64,000 nucleotides of DNA from Burkholderia gladioli (GTDB lineage: Bacteria > Pseudomonadota > Gammaproteobacteria > Burkholderiales > Burkholderiaceae), in assembly GCF_000959725.1 (NCBI RefSeq), contig NZ_CP009321.1:149091-213090 (forward strand), in the 5' to 3' direction. Shown here one piece after another: positions 25,635 to 34,905 of this stretch (position 1 is its first letter; each line of letters opens with the position of its first letter). The position numbers were made by a program, and so were the translations under genes. The notes under the pieces were generated by a model. That model saw only the letters and a program-made list of their open reading frames with translations. It ran no database searches and was not told the origin of the DNA.

Positions 25635-26620
25635 GCGACAACGCTGGCGGCGTCGCCCGCAAGCACCACTATGTGCCGCAGTGCTACTTGAAGCACTTCA
25701 CGCACGACCGAAGCAAGAAATCCCAGCTCTACGTGGTCGATGCCCCGCGCCGTCGGGCGTTTTGGACCACACCCTCGAACATCGCGGCCGAACGCGACTT
25801 CAACCGCATCGACGGTGAGGACCCTAACGTAATCGAAGCCATGTACGCGGACTTCGAAGCGAAGCTGGCGCCGGTCCTGGTCCGTGCCGACACCCGCCGT
25901 GGCCAGGTGGATGACGCGGACCTAGCGATCCTCCTGGAGATGGTGGCGCTGTTCGCTGTCCGTAGCCCCCGGCGTCGGGAGCACCTCCGTCAGTTCTACG
26001 AGCACAGCACCCGCACGATCATGGACCAGGCGCTCGCCACCCGGGAGCGTTGGGAGTCGCAAGTCCGGAGGGCCGTTGCCGACGGCTTTATGGCGCCGCC
26101 GAAGGTCAGCTACGAGGACATGAAGGCGTTCGTGGACAGCGGCGAGTATCGGATCGACGTGACGACTACGCGGCACGTCGCGACGGAGCTCGAACTTCTC
26201 CCGGTCGTGTACAACCTGCTGCACGAACGACGCTGGGCGGTCTTACGCGCGTCGGCCGAGTCGGGCGGATTCGTGACGTCGGACAATCCCACGACTCTGT
26301 GCTGGGATGACGCGAACCTGGAGGGTGGGTTCTATCCTCCGGGCTTCGGGGCTACCGGCACGTCGGTAGTGTGCCCGCTGTCGAAAACCCTGGCGATTCG
26401 TGGCAGCTTCGATGGACGAGATGGTGTCCTCGAGGTACCACCAGATCTCGTGGCGGCGATCAACACGCGCACCATCGCGCTCGCCGACCGGCAAATCTAT
26501 GCGCAAAACGACCGGTTCGAATTCGTCGGGCCGGATAACAAAGTGGGACGTGGTGATGCGCTGCTGTCCCGCTTGACGGCAGTCCTGCGAACCGCCGCGC
26601 CGGCGGGCGAGCCGTCATGA
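25631..26620 (+). CDS. DUF4238 domain protein
   Basis: This 329-aa protein begins with the DUF4238 signature ARKHHYVPQCYLKHFTHDRS (residues ~9-28). It continues with the family's middle part, DADLAILLEMVALFAVRSPR, and the late block GGFVTSDNPTTLCWDD. The function of DUF4238 is unknown; members occur in accessory and mobile regions. The start at 25631 has an upstream purine-rich box, and the stop overlaps the recombinase start at 26617 (ATGA). The two are therefore co-translated, which links DUF4238 to recombination in this locus. Confidence 0.8.
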   Translation: MSDNAGGVARKHHYVPQCYLKHFTHDRSKKSQLYVVDAPRRRAFWTTPSNIAAERDFNRIDGEDPNVIEAMYADFEAKLAPVLVRADTRRGQVDDADLAILLEMVALFAVRSPRRREHLRQFYEHSTRTIMDQALATRERWESQVRRAVADGFMAPPKVSYEDMKAFVDSGEYRIDVTTTRHVATELELLPVVYNLLHERRWAVLRASAESGGFVTSDNPTTLCWDDANLEGGFYPPGFGATGTSVVCPLSKTLAIRGSFDGRDGVLEVPPDLVAAINTRTIALADRQIYAQNDRFEFVGPDNKVGRGDALLSRLTAVLRTAAPAGEPS

Positions 26621-28974
26621 TGCGCCGGCTCCGCGATAAATCTGACATGCCGTTGCTGCACCTGACTCACGCCCACTTCGCGCTGTATCGCGCCTACCTG
26701 GAAGGATTCGAGGAGCAGAGGCTGCACGCGCACTACGGCGCGCCCGGCACCCACGTGCGCATCACACGCCGCACGCTCGCCACGCTGCGCGACACCCTGA
26801 CGATCGCCGCGCGGCGCGCCGGCGACATCGATGCCGCGCACCTGCTGCGCCTCAGGCCCGGCAGCTCGCCGGCCGAGGCCCACGCGGGCGCGGGGCAGGG
26901 AGAGCCGGGCGCTGCGCCGGTGCCGCCGACGCTCGATGCATTTCGCGACCAGGTCGACCCGGATCACGTCTACAGCGAGCGCGACCTGCTCGCCCTCTAC
27001 CTTGAACAGTTCCCGCCGGCGCGCTCGCCGGCGATCGATCGGAAGGTCGCGCGCAACCGGCGCCTGCGCGAGCGCCAGGACGCCGCGCTCACCCGCATGG
27101 AGGCGGCGCTGGTCGAGGTGCCCCGCCCGGACCACCTGCTCGAGGGCTGGTTCGCGCCGGCCTTGGTCGAGCGCCTGGCCGCCGTCGGCGTGATGACCTT
27201 CGACCAGCTGCTGGGGCTGATCCGCCGCCCGCGCCAGCGGTGGTACACGGCGGTGCCGCGGCTGGGCGCCGTCGGCGCCGAGCGGATCGTCGCGTTCGTC
27301 GACCAGCACGCCGAGTCGCTTGGCTACCTGTCACCGCTGGCCATGACGCCGCGCCGGCAGTTGCCGGCCGGGCACCCGGCCCTGCAGCCCGTCGCGCGCG
27401 CGCCGGCCGACGTGGCGCCGCTCGAGGCGCTGCGCGTGCCGGCCGAGCTCGACGGCTCCGCCGGCCTGAACCGGGCGCCCGTGCCGGCGCACCAGGCCGA
27501 ACTGAACACGGACCTCCAGGCGGTGCGCGCCTGGATCGAGGTCCGCGGCGCGCGCAGCGAGGCCACGCGCCGCGCGTACCGGCGCGTGGCCGAGCGGCTG
27601 CTGCTGTGGGCCATCGTCGCCAAGGGCAAGCCGCTGTCGTCGCTCAACACGATGGACGCGGCGGACTACCTGGAGCGGTTCCTGGCCGACCCGCAGCCGG
27701 CCGAGCGCTGGATCGGGCGGGGCAGGGTGGAGCGCTTCGACCCGGCCTGGCGCCCGTTCGCGGGGCCGCTGTCCGCGCGCAGCCGCGACACCGCGCGCCG
27801 GATCCTGACCGCCATGGGCGCCTGGCTCGTGCGCCAGCAATACCTGCGTGTGAATCCGTTCGACGGGCTGGCCGCCGCGGCGCCCGTGCCGATCGACACG
27901 GCGGGCCGCACGCTCACGCACGCCCAATGGCGCTACGTGCTCCAGACCGTCTGGCAACCGGATCGGGCGCTGGGCGCCGCGCCGGACCGCTCGGACGCCG
28001 CGCGCGCCGATCGTGTTCGGATGCAGCGCGACGCCTTCGTGCTACTGCTCGCCTACGCGACCGGCATGCGGCGCGCCGAGCTGGCCGCGGCCACCACGGG
28101 CGACCTGACGCGCAAGGCGCTCGATGGCGCGCTCGCGGACGCCTACGTGCTGCGCGTGGACGGCAAGGGCCGGCGCCGGCGCGAGGTCCCCATGCCGGCC
28201 AAGCTGCTGGATCTGCTGCGCGCGGAGTTGCGCGCGCGCGCCGAGCCGCTCGCGCTCGAGACGGCGCCGGCCGACACGCCGCTCGTCGCGCACGTGGTCA
28301 CGGGCGCGGCGCTGCATCCGAACACGATCGGCACGCTGTTCAAGCAGATCTTCGCGCGCGCGGCCGAGCAGCTCGAGGTCAACTATCCGGGCGCCGCCGA
28401 GGATCTGCGCCGCGCCAGCACGCACTGGCTGCGCCACACCTTCGCCAACCACGGCCTGGACGCGGGCGCCGACATCCGCGACATGCAGGCGCTGCTCGGC
28501 CATGCGAGCCTGGCCACCACCACGCACTGCACCAAGGGCGACGGGGTTCGCCAGTATCAGACGGTCGAATCGTTCTTCAATGCCGCGCTCGAGGGTGCCG
28601 GTGCGCCCGGTCCAGCCGCGGCCGCTGCGACGGATGAAGCGGATGCCGCGGACGGCGATCACGGCGCGGGCCCGGCCAGCCGCCCGCGGTGCGTCGCGGT
28701 ACACGTGACGTTGCGCGTGGCGCCGAAACGAGACGGCGGCCGCGGCCGGGCGCGCGTGCTCGATCGCATTGCGCGCGAAGTGTTGGCCGGCTTCTCGCCC
28801 TCGGCACGGCCGGGCGACGTCGCGGTCCTGCAGGTGCCGTTCGAGTCCGAAGACGAGTTCGATCGCCAGGTGGACGACCTGATGGTGGCGATCGCGCTGA
28901 TCGCCGAGCAGCATCGCTACACCTCGGACAGCGAGACCTGGGCGGTGGTCGACGGCGAGCGCTGGCGGTGGTGA
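26617..28974 (+). CDS. DUF3701-type tyrosine recombinase with Cys in place of the nucleophile
   Basis: This 785-aa protein has an N-terminal DUF3701-like region (LTHAHFALYRAYLEGFEEQR) and a core-binding SAM-like region around residue 300-420. Its catalytic domain has Arg485 (ATGMRRAEL), Lys in VDGKGRRRREVPM and His603-x-x-Arg606 (HWLRHTFANHG). The block GHASLATTTHCTKGDGVRQY has Cys638 (TGC) where the catalytic Tyr normally sits (usually TTTIYT). A C-terminal extension of ~140 residues is unusual. It is probably inactive as a strand-transfer enzyme, or acts with a partner. It overlaps the DUF4238 gene. Confidence 0.85.
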   Translation: MMRRLRDKSDMPLLHLTHAHFALYRAYLEGFEEQRLHAHYGAPGTHVRITRRTLATLRDTLTIAARRAGDIDAAHLLRLRPGSSPAEAHAGAGQGEPGAAPVPPTLDAFRDQVDPDHVYSERDLLALYLEQFPPARSPAIDRKVARNRRLRERQDAALTRMEAALVEVPRPDHLLEGWFAPALVERLAAVGVMTFDQLLGLIRRPRQRWYTAVPRLGAVGAERIVAFVDQHAESLGYLSPLAMTPRRQLPAGHPALQPVARAPADVAPLEALRVPAELDGSAGLNRAPVPAHQAELNTDLQAVRAWIEVRGARSEATRRAYRRVAERLLLWAIVAKGKPLSSLNTMDAADYLERFLADPQPAERWIGRGRVERFDPAWRPFAGPLSARSRDTARRILTAMGAWLVRQQYLRVNPFDGLAAAAPVPIDTAGRTLTHAQWRYVLQTVWQPDRALGAAPDRSDAARADRVRMQRDAFVLLLAYATGMRRAELAAATTGDLTRKALDGALADAYVLRVDGKGRRRREVPMPAKLLDLLRAELRARAEPLALETAPADTPLVAHVVTGAALHPNTIGTLFKQIFARAAEQLEVNYPGAAEDLRRASTHWLRHTFANHGLDAGADIRDMQALLGHASLATTTHCTKGDGVRQYQTVESFFNAALEGAGAPGPAAAAATDEADAADGDHGAGPASRPRCVAVHVTLRVAPKRDGGRGRARVLDRIAREVLAGFSPSARPGDVAVLQVPFESEDEFDRQVDDLMVAIALIAEQHRYTSDSETWAVVDGERWRW

Positions 28975-29132
28975 ACGCTCGGGACAGCCGGCTTGCCGAG
29001 GAATCATCCGGCCGGGGCTGCGCGATGGCAGGTTTTTCCGAGCTTTCCCCGTCTCGCCTTGAATCCAGCCTGATCGAAGGCTATTTTGACGACCTCAACC
29101 TCTGAATAAGATGTTTTTTGGTCCCAAAAAGA

Positions 29133-29792
29133 ATGGCTAGAACCCCCTACATCGAGGACGCTCGCCTAAAGCACTTGCTGAAAGTCTCGGCAATTTCGGG
29201 CGAGAGCCGCGAGCGCAACGTCGCGTTGCTGATGGTCATATACGGCACAGGCATGATGCTCACTGAAGTTGCACGCCTGCCGGTTTCGGCACACCTCAAA
29301 GGCGATGGCTCTTTGCTTGAGAAGTCTAGGATCGCCGAAGAAATCGCCTACAACGGCAAGGAGCGTCCGCTGTGGTGGTCGAATATCAAGGTGGTCAACG
29401 CAATCGACAAATACCTCACGTACCGCATCGAGAACGGGCACGGCCTCACGACGCGCAAGGCTGCATATCGCGGGCTTGATCCAGAGTCCCCGCTGTTTCT
29501 CACGGGCGACGGCAAGCCGTACCGATTGATGACGAGAAAGACCCCTACCGGGGCCGTCAGCTATTCGTGCGACTCCCTGAGCCAACTGTTCCGCAAGCTG
29601 CACGCTCAAGCTGGCATCGAGGGAGCAAGTGCAATGTCAGGTCGCCGCACATTTGCCGTGCGCTTGTATCGACTCGGCTTCGATCTTCGGCACATCAACG
29701 AGCTACTTGGACATGAAACGCTGACGGCAACGAAGCGATTGATCGACGCCGATCCGGTTCGAATAGGAGCGATTGTCGCCGGGGTGATTTAG
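29133..29792 (+). CDS. Short tyrosine-recombinase-like protein
   Basis: This 219-aa protein keeps the shape of the integrase catalytic domain. The helix with NVALLMVIYGTGMMLTEVAR sits where the first Arg lies. AMSGRRTFAVRLYRLGFDLRHINELLGHETLTATKRL covers the HxxR and LLGH part. Several catalytic positions differ from consensus: Leu for the first Arg, Ser for the His of HxxR, and no Tyr after LTATK. It has no N-terminal arm or SAM-like domain. It may be a DNA-binding relative rather than an active enzyme. ATG 29133 (MARTPYIED) is preferred over an upstream GTG. Confidence 0.65.
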   Translation: MARTPYIEDARLKHLLKVSAISGESRERNVALLMVIYGTGMMLTEVARLPVSAHLKGDGSLLEKSRIAEEIAYNGKERPLWWSNIKVVNAIDKYLTYRIENGHGLTTRKAAYRGLDPESPLFLTGDGKPYRLMTRKTPTGAVSYSCDSLSQLFRKLHAQAGIEGASAMSGRRTFAVRLYRLGFDLRHINELLGHETLTATKRLIDADPVRIGAIVAGVI

Positions 29793-29814
29793 ACGAGTTT
29801 GTATTTCGGCACGA

Positions 29815-29834
29815 ATGTAGTAACATAACTACAT
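29815..29834. promoter_or_regulatory. Likely Phd operator
   Basis: ATGTAGT and ACTACAT form a perfect inverted repeat with a 6-bp spacer (AACATA), 21 bp before the antitoxin start. Phd/YefM antitoxins bind such palindromes to repress their own operon, and this is the only strong symmetry in that promoter. Confidence 0.7.
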
Positions 29835-29855
29835 TGAGGCAAGACGGAGCGAGCC

Positions 29856-30113
29856 ATGACGACCAGAACCTTTACCAGCCGAGAGTTTAATCAGTTCGTG
29901 AGTGACGCCAAGCGCGCGGCCAATGAGGGTCCGGTACTCATTACGGATCGGGGCGTGCCTGCCTATGCGCTTCTGAATATCAACGACTTTTACAAGATGC
30001 AAGGCAAGCAGCTTTCACTGGCCGATGCCTTGGCACAGGTCGGCCCCGAGGCCGATTTTGATTTCGAAGCGCCGCGCGTTGACGTGGATTTCAAACCAGC
30101 GGATCTGTCCTGA
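29856..30113 (+). CDS. Phd/YefM-family antitoxin
   Basis: This 85-aa protein has the Phd/YefM N-terminal fold (FTSREFNQFVSDAKRAANEG, then VLITDRGVPAYALLNINDF) that binds DNA as a dimer, and an acidic C-terminal tail (EADFDFEAPRVDVDF) that would wrap the toxin. It overlaps the VapC gene by one base. The operator at 29815 lies just upstream. It neutralises the PIN-domain RNase and helps stabilise the plasmid. Confidence 0.9.
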   Translation: MTTRTFTSREFNQFVSDAKRAANEGPVLITDRGVPAYALLNINDFYKMQGKQLSLADALAQVGPEADFDFEAPRVDVDFKPADLS

Positions 30114-30541
30114 TGTATTTACTCGATACGTGTGTAGTCTCGGCGTTGCGAAGACCCGACAAGGCCGATCCTAGTGTGCTGACGTGGGCAAAATCGGTTT
30201 CTGTAGTGCAGCAGTACATATCGGCGGTCACTATCCTGGAGTTGGAGCAAGGCGTCCTTGCTCAAGAACGCAAGGACGCGGCGCAAGGCCGGGTCATGCG
30301 GGAATGGCTCGACGGGATCGTGAGACCGCATTTCGCAGGCCGGATCGTTCCGTTCGATGAACAAGTCGCCTTGTGCTGCGCCTACTTGCATGTGCCAAAT
30401 CCGAAGTCTTATCGCGACTCGATGATTGGCGCATCGGGTTTGGCTAGAGGGTTGACAGTGGTTACGCGGAACACCGCCGACTTTATTCACATGGTCGATT
30501 CAAGGGGCGTGCCGATCAAGCTGCATAACCCGTGGATTTAG
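30113..30541 (+). CDS. vapC: VapC-type PIN-domain toxin
   Basis: This 142-aa toxin has the PIN acidic residues: Asp5 (MYLLDTCVVSAL), Glu in ISAVTILELEQG, Asp in SYRDSMIGASGLA, and the terminal TRNTADF. VapC toxins are Mg-dependent RNases that cut tRNA or rRNA. Its start overlaps the antitoxin stop, so translation is coupled. On a plasmid this pair acts as an addiction module. Confidence 0.9.
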   Translation: MYLLDTCVVSALRRPDKADPSVLTWAKSVSVVQQYISAVTILELEQGVLAQERKDAAQGRVMREWLDGIVRPHFAGRIVPFDEQVALCCAYLHVPNPKSYRDSMIGASGLARGLTVVTRNTADFIHMVDSRGVPIKLHNPWI

Positions 30542-30611
30542 CTGGAAGGAAATCGTCGGCCTGGCCGACCCAAGGACAAGCCGGCTTGGCCGGCGTCAAG
30601 GAGAAGAAAAA

Positions 30612-30914
30612 GTGGGTTATGGATCTAATCAGGGTGTTCGAGATGAAGAGGAATCACACCGTGAACGCCTCGCGGAGGAAATTGCAAACGGTGCGGCACG
30701 CCTTGTCGCGGCCGGTGATATGAGCCGTCCTGATGCAATCAGAGCTGTCACCGAATGGCATCGAGAGGAGACGGCTGCCAGCGGCGATGTGACCGGAACA
30801 AGGTCCATTGAAAATAAATTCCCATCGCCGAGCACTGCAGCGCCTGAGGCTCAGGTCGTCGCTATCGCTTCGGAGATGCTGGACGACGCTCGGGATGCGG
30901 CGGATACCCTCTGA
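30612..30914 (+). CDS. Hypothetical protein, 100 aa
   Basis: Translation from GTG 30612 is supported by an AAGGAG box before it. The acidic, helical product includes HRERLAEEIANGAARLVAAG and PEAQVVAIASEMLDDARDAA. No domain is recognised. It opens a run of small co-directional genes to 35712, each preceded by a GGAAAA- or GGAGAA-type leader. Confidence 0.5.
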   Translation: MGYGSNQGVRDEEESHRERLAEEIANGAARLVAAGDMSRPDAIRAVTEWHREETAASGDVTGTRSIENKFPSPSTAAPEAQVVAIASEMLDDARDAADTL

Positions 30915-30946
30915 TCCGAGACCGACTAGGAAAACGGAGAAGCAAC

Positions 30947-31225
30947 ATGATTTTGAATATCGAAACAGCACCGCTGGATGACGCATGCAAGGCTATCCTT
31001 ACCAAGCTGAAGCTAAATGGTTTCGATGAGGCAGGGGTGCCCTACGTGGTCGATGAATCGTTTATCTCGGAGGCCGAGCTTTCGTATCTGCTTCAACACG
31101 GCGGTATGAACATTGATACGGGAAACGCTAATTACTTCGGTGGCGTGCTCGGAAACTATGCCAAGCCGAAATTTGGGCCGGAAGTTGGGAAAATATCTTT
31201 CAAGCTCAAAATGAATCTTGCGTGA
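30947..31225 (+). CDS. Hypothetical protein, 92 aa
   Basis: A small soluble protein (LDDACKAILTKLKLNGFDEA, then GGMNIDTGNANYFGGVLGNY) without recognised domain, preceded by GGAGAA. It is part of the small-gene run 30612-35712. It could be a phage- or plasmid-encoded modulator, but nothing in the sequence identifies a role. Confidence 0.5.
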   Translation: MILNIETAPLDDACKAILTKLKLNGFDEAGVPYVVDESFISEAELSYLLQHGGMNIDTGNANYFGGVLGNYAKPKFGPEVGKISFKLKMNLA

Positions 31226-31273
31226 GCGTGGATCGGAAAACGGCGGCCGTACCCGCACAAAGGAAAAACGGAC

Positions 31274-31597
31274 ATGATCAAGAACCAACAGTCGATGACC
31301 GCCGTAATTGATCTGCTGGTCGCAGCGGGATTCGTGCCGGACGGTGAGACGCGGCAGGAGCAAGTCCGAATCCCGACGGCGAAAGCACCGGTGTTCGGGC
31401 ACTCCGGCGGTGTGCTCGCGACCCTTGGAGGTCGGCGGCGATTCGTCAAGCCGGGCACAACGATCAAGGCGACGGTCGGGCAGCGCACGACCGCGCTGTA
31501 TCGGATTGAGGGTGCGGGCCTCGAAGGTGTGCGCGGCATTGCCACTCTCGCCACGCGAGAGCTGAGCGCGATTCGCACGGCTGTCGAATCGCTGTAG
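31274..31597 (+). CDS. Hypothetical protein, 107 aa
   Basis: A basic protein (MTAVIDLLVAAGFVPDGETR, then GGRRRFVKPGTTIKATVGQR) of unknown family. GGAAAAACGGAC precedes the ATG. The beta-rich middle with the Arg cluster could bind nucleic acid. It belongs to the small-gene run. Confidence 0.5.
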   Translation: MIKNQQSMTAVIDLLVAAGFVPDGETRQEQVRIPTAKAPVFGHSGGVLATLGGRRRFVKPGTTIKATVGQRTTALYRIEGAGLEGVRGIATLATRELSAIRTAVESL

Positions 31598-31613
31598 ACC
31601 AAGGAAAACGATC

Positions 31614-32084
31614 TTGACCAAGTCGACAAAACATCCGAGCCATTTCGAGCCTCTACGACTTATCGAGAGAAAGAAGGAGCTAATTTCGATCGATGACATC
31701 GATTCGATTCCGAAGGGCTTGCGCGGCATCTACGTTCTGTACCGTACCATCGAATCGCTGAAGCCCAAGACTCCGTATCGTCATGTCGTATACGTCGGTA
31801 TGTCTGCGAGCGGCATCAAGGGGCGTCTGCGGGCACACCGTAAGCACAAGCGCGATCTCTGGGACATTTGCTCGATTTTTGTCGTCTGGCCGAACGTGAG
31901 AGAGGACGAGATTCGCGAGCTTGAGGGCATTCTTCGCCACATATATCGGTTCGATCCGAATGCCCAGCAGTTGAACACTCAGGGTCGATACATCAAGCTA
32001 ACAAATTCGCCAAGCGTCGATCTTGATGATTCATACCGAAAACAGGCTGAATATCGAGAACAAGATTCGGCCGACGCCGCATAG
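31614..32084 (+). CDS. GIY-YIG nuclease-like protein
   Basis: This 156-aa protein has the order of GIY-YIG elements. GIYVLY is followed by VVYVGMSASGIKGRLRAHRK (YxG plus catalytic Arg) and a Glu-bearing helix EIRELEGILRHIYRFDPNAQ. This single-domain size is common in phage and plasmid homing-type or defence nucleases. It starts at TTG behind AAGGAAAA. Its neighbours in the small-gene run are unknown, so its target is open. Confidence 0.7.
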   Translation: MTKSTKHPSHFEPLRLIERKKELISIDDIDSIPKGLRGIYVLYRTIESLKPKTPYRHVVYVGMSASGIKGRLRAHRKHKRDLWDICSIFVVWPNVREDEIRELEGILRHIYRFDPNAQQLNTQGRYIKLTNSPSVDLDDSYRKQAEYREQDSADAA

Positions 32085-32109
32085 GAAAACAGGAAAGGCC
32101 ACTGAGGGT

Positions 32110-32400
32110 ATGAGCAACCTCGTCTATCAAGTCACGCAGACCTCGGCCCGCGTCTGTGCGTCCCTTGACGCTGCATGGAGCGTTACGCTATCGACAGCGT
32201 CGGCCCTCGTGAGTTGGCTCGATCACTGGCAGACGCTGGTCGGTTCGTTCGTCGGTGGACTGATGGGCGTAGTCGGCGCGCTAATCGTTGCGGCGATGGC
32301 CGTGCGCCGGCAGCGGTGGGTGATGGCGTCGGCGTTGCTTCCGGACACACAACAACTCAGAGCTGCACATGATGCGCTCGAAAGAGCGGCGCAAACCATC
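32110..32400 (+). pseudogene. Membrane protein, 5' part, split by IS66 copy 2
   Basis: The first 97 codons encode a protein with one clear membrane segment (LVGSFVGGLMGVVGALIVAA) followed by basic and helical residues. At 32400 an IS66 element begins; the frame resumes exactly at 35000 after the 8-bp duplication. Joined, the product has 256 residues. Before the insertion it was probably a plasmid membrane protein of the small-gene run; the function is unknown. Confidence 0.8.
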
Positions 32401-32479
32401 GTACGCGGTCCATCAACGACGTCTCTCAGAGCGTTGGTGGCGGCGTAGCTTGGTAGGAGAAGCGGAACCTGGCTTCTAA

Positions 32480-34061
32480 TCAGCGCAGTTCGACAGGCAT
32501 GTTCCAGGGCAGCAGCGCGTCATAGTCTTCGACGCCCTCCGCCAACGGCAGACGCTGAAACAGCCAGGTGAGATAACGATAAGGATCGATGCCGTTGGCC
32601 TTGCAGGTCTCGACCAGCGAGTAGAGGTTTGCGCTTGCGTTCGCACCGTCGACAGTGTCGGAGAACAGCCATCCCGCGGCGTCCGACGCAGAATGGACGG
32701 ATTGCATTTTCGCAAGGGTTGTTGCTGATCGGCCAGTCGCCGTTCTCGACATAGCGAATGAGTTTGGGCCACTGCTCGCGCAGGTAAGTCAGCCCCTTGC
32801 CGAGCAGGCTCTTCGGGACGACGCCGGCGGACTGCTCGAGCATCAGTTCATGGATCGCGTCGAGCACGCGCGCACTGTATCGTCGTCGCAATCGCTGTCG
32901 TCGTTCGGTCCCCCACGTCTCGCTGCGAGACTCTGCGGCGAACAGCTTGCCGATCAGCCTGATGAAGCGTGTCGCGAGCAGGTCGGGCGTACGCGCGGCC
33001 TTCGGCACGCCATCTTCGGCCTTGATGAAGTACCGTCTCACATGAACCCAGCATCCCAGATGCACGAGCTCGTGACGCCGAGCGATGTCATTGTAGGGCT
33101 CATAGCCGTCGGTCATCAGGACCGCGCCCTTGCGGATGCCGGTGAACAGTTTTTCGCCCAGTTTTGTGCCGCGACCTGGCGTATAGGTGAAGCAACGAAC
33201 GGGCGCGCCCGAGCCGCTCATTTGCGCCCAGAGATAGCTCTTCGTCTGAGGGCGGCGGCCTTCTTCCTTCAGCACCTGGAGCGTCGTCTCGTCGCAGTAG
33301 ATCACTTCAGCGTCGAGCAATGCGTCGCGCATCAGGTTGATGACGGGCTGCGCAGCGAGACCGACGCGGACCATGCTGGCGGCGATCGTGTTCGACGAGA
33401 TATCGCCGCCGAAGCGACGCAGCAAGCCGGCCTGGCGATAGATCGGCATACCGAACTGGTACTTGCCGGCGGCGATCCACGCGAGCGCCGACTCGCTCAA
33501 CAGTCCGCGCGGGATGATGCGCGGCGGCGCCGGCGTGACCTTGATGCCCAGATCGCAGCACGGACACACGTACTTGACGCGCTGATGCTGGATCACGCGA
33601 AGCTGCTCGGGGATCACCGTGAGTTGCTCGCTGATCTCCACACCAAACACGACGAGCGCGTGCCCGTCGTTTTCGCAGAAGCGTTCGGCTTCGGGCAATT
33701 CGTGCCGTACGATGTCACGCGGCAGGTTGGGATCGAGCGGCTTGCGATGGCCGCGCTTCTTGCGCGTGTGGGCAGCGACCGTCGTATCAGACGTGTCTTC
33801 CGTCGCGGGTGTTGCGGTCGCGCCCAGCGCTTCGGCCTCGTTGAACAGGCCAAGTTGATCGGAGTCTCGTGCTTCGCTCTTCGCGCCGAACAGCTCGCGC
33901 CGGTAGGAACGCAGCCGTTCTTCGGCAAGGTCACGTTCGGCCGTGACCAATCGTACCGCGCTGCGCAGCTCGTCGCGCTCCTGCCGAAGTGCGGCGTGCT
34001 CCTCACGCATCGCGAGCAGCGCAGTCAGTTCATCGGCAGAGATCGTGACGTTGATCGGCAT
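32480..34061 (-). pseudogene. tnpC: IS66 transposase TnpC with frameshift
   Basis: The gene matches the intact copy at 12752 to NNPCENAIRPFCVGRRG, then leaves frame near 32675-32690, where one extra base is visible beside the GGGATGG run. The remaining C-terminus (WLFSDTVDGANASANLYSLV to LLPWNMPVELR) continues in another frame to 32480. The Glu of the DDE triad precedes the break, but the last ~70 residues are lost from the main frame. It is probably inactive unless a frameshift or sequencing error restores it. Confidence 0.85.
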
Positions 34062-34093
34062 GCCGGATTAGACCGGCATGCGGGTCTACCCGT

Positions 34094-34447
34094 TCAGCTC
34101 ACACGAAGATATTCATGCGTCGGATGTTGCCGAATCGCCGTAATATCGTCACCATCGAGCAGCGCGTGCAGCAGGTCCGGCGTCATCGTCACGACGGCGG
34201 TCTTCCTGTCGGGCCAGATGAAGTGGCTCGTCTCGAGTCGTTTCATGAGCAGCCAGAAACCGCTACCGTCCCAGCCCAGGATCTTGATGCGGTCGCGACG
34301 CCGGTTGCCGAAGATGTAAAGCGACGAGTCCATCGGATTCAGGCGCATGGACTGTTCGACGAGGATCGACAGGCTGTTCATGCCGTACCGGAAATCGACC
34401 GGATCGCGGTGCAGATAAACCTTCAGGGTGTCGTCGAACCGGAACAC
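34094..34447 (-). CDS. tnpB: IS66 accessory protein TnpB
   Basis: This 117-aa TnpB has VYLHRDPVDFRYGMNSLSIL and FGNRRRDRIKILGWDGSGFW, intact and near-identical to the copy at 14363. It overlaps the end of tnpA. Since tnpC of this element is broken, the element would need a transposase from another copy. Confidence 0.92.
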   Translation of the reverse strand: MFRFDDTLKVYLHRDPVDFRYGMNSLSILVEQSMRLNPMDSSLYIFGNRRRDRIKILGWDGSGFWLLMKRLETSHFIWPDRKTAVVTMTPDLLHALLDGDDITAIRQHPTHEYLRVS

Positions 34448-34905
34448 GGCAGCCTCCCCAGGATCTGGACCAGCGTCGTCAGTTCGTCCAGCGTTGCGAT
34501 AGCTCCGCCGAGCTCAAGCTCGACACCGTTGGCCAGCCTCACCTGCAACGCGAGGTTCATCGTCGGAGGTGATGGCGGGGGCGATATCGGAGGAGGTGTC
34601 GCAACGACAGGGACGAAGGCCGGTTGCGGCCGGTCGATCGCTCGTGACCGGACCGACGGCATGTCGATCGACACGCCGTCGACGGCCATCGGGCTACGCT
34701 CTTGCTGCCTCTGCTGGTACTTTGCAACCCACTTGCGCAGCTGGTTCGGATTGACGTCATGCTCGATTGCCATGCGGGCGATCGACACCCCCGGCTTCAG
34801 GCACTGCTCGACAAGTTCCTTCAATGCGCCTTCGTCGTACTCACGCCGGCCGTCGCGCTTCATGCCGATCACCAGGCGGCTCTTGAGGTCATTCGTCTCA
34901 TTCAT
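34423..34905 (-). CDS. tnpA: IS66 protein TnpA
   Basis: This 160-aa TnpA has the HTH_8-like N-terminus (RREYDEGALKELVEQCLKPG, then IARMAIEHDVNPNQLRKWVA) and the conserved VRLANGVELELGGAIATLDE tail. The palindrome AGGTGTCCACGTGGACACCT lies 14 bp upstream of its start and may be its operator. Sequence differs from the TnpA of copy 1, so the copies are not simple duplicates. Confidence 0.9.
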   Translation of the reverse strand: MNETNDLKSRLVIGMKRDGRREYDEGALKELVEQCLKPGVSIARMAIEHDVNPNQLRKWVAKYQQRQQERSPMAVDGVSIDMPSVRSRAIDRPQPAFVPVVATPPPISPPPSPPTMNLALQVRLANGVELELGGAIATLDELTTLVQILGRLPCSGSTTP

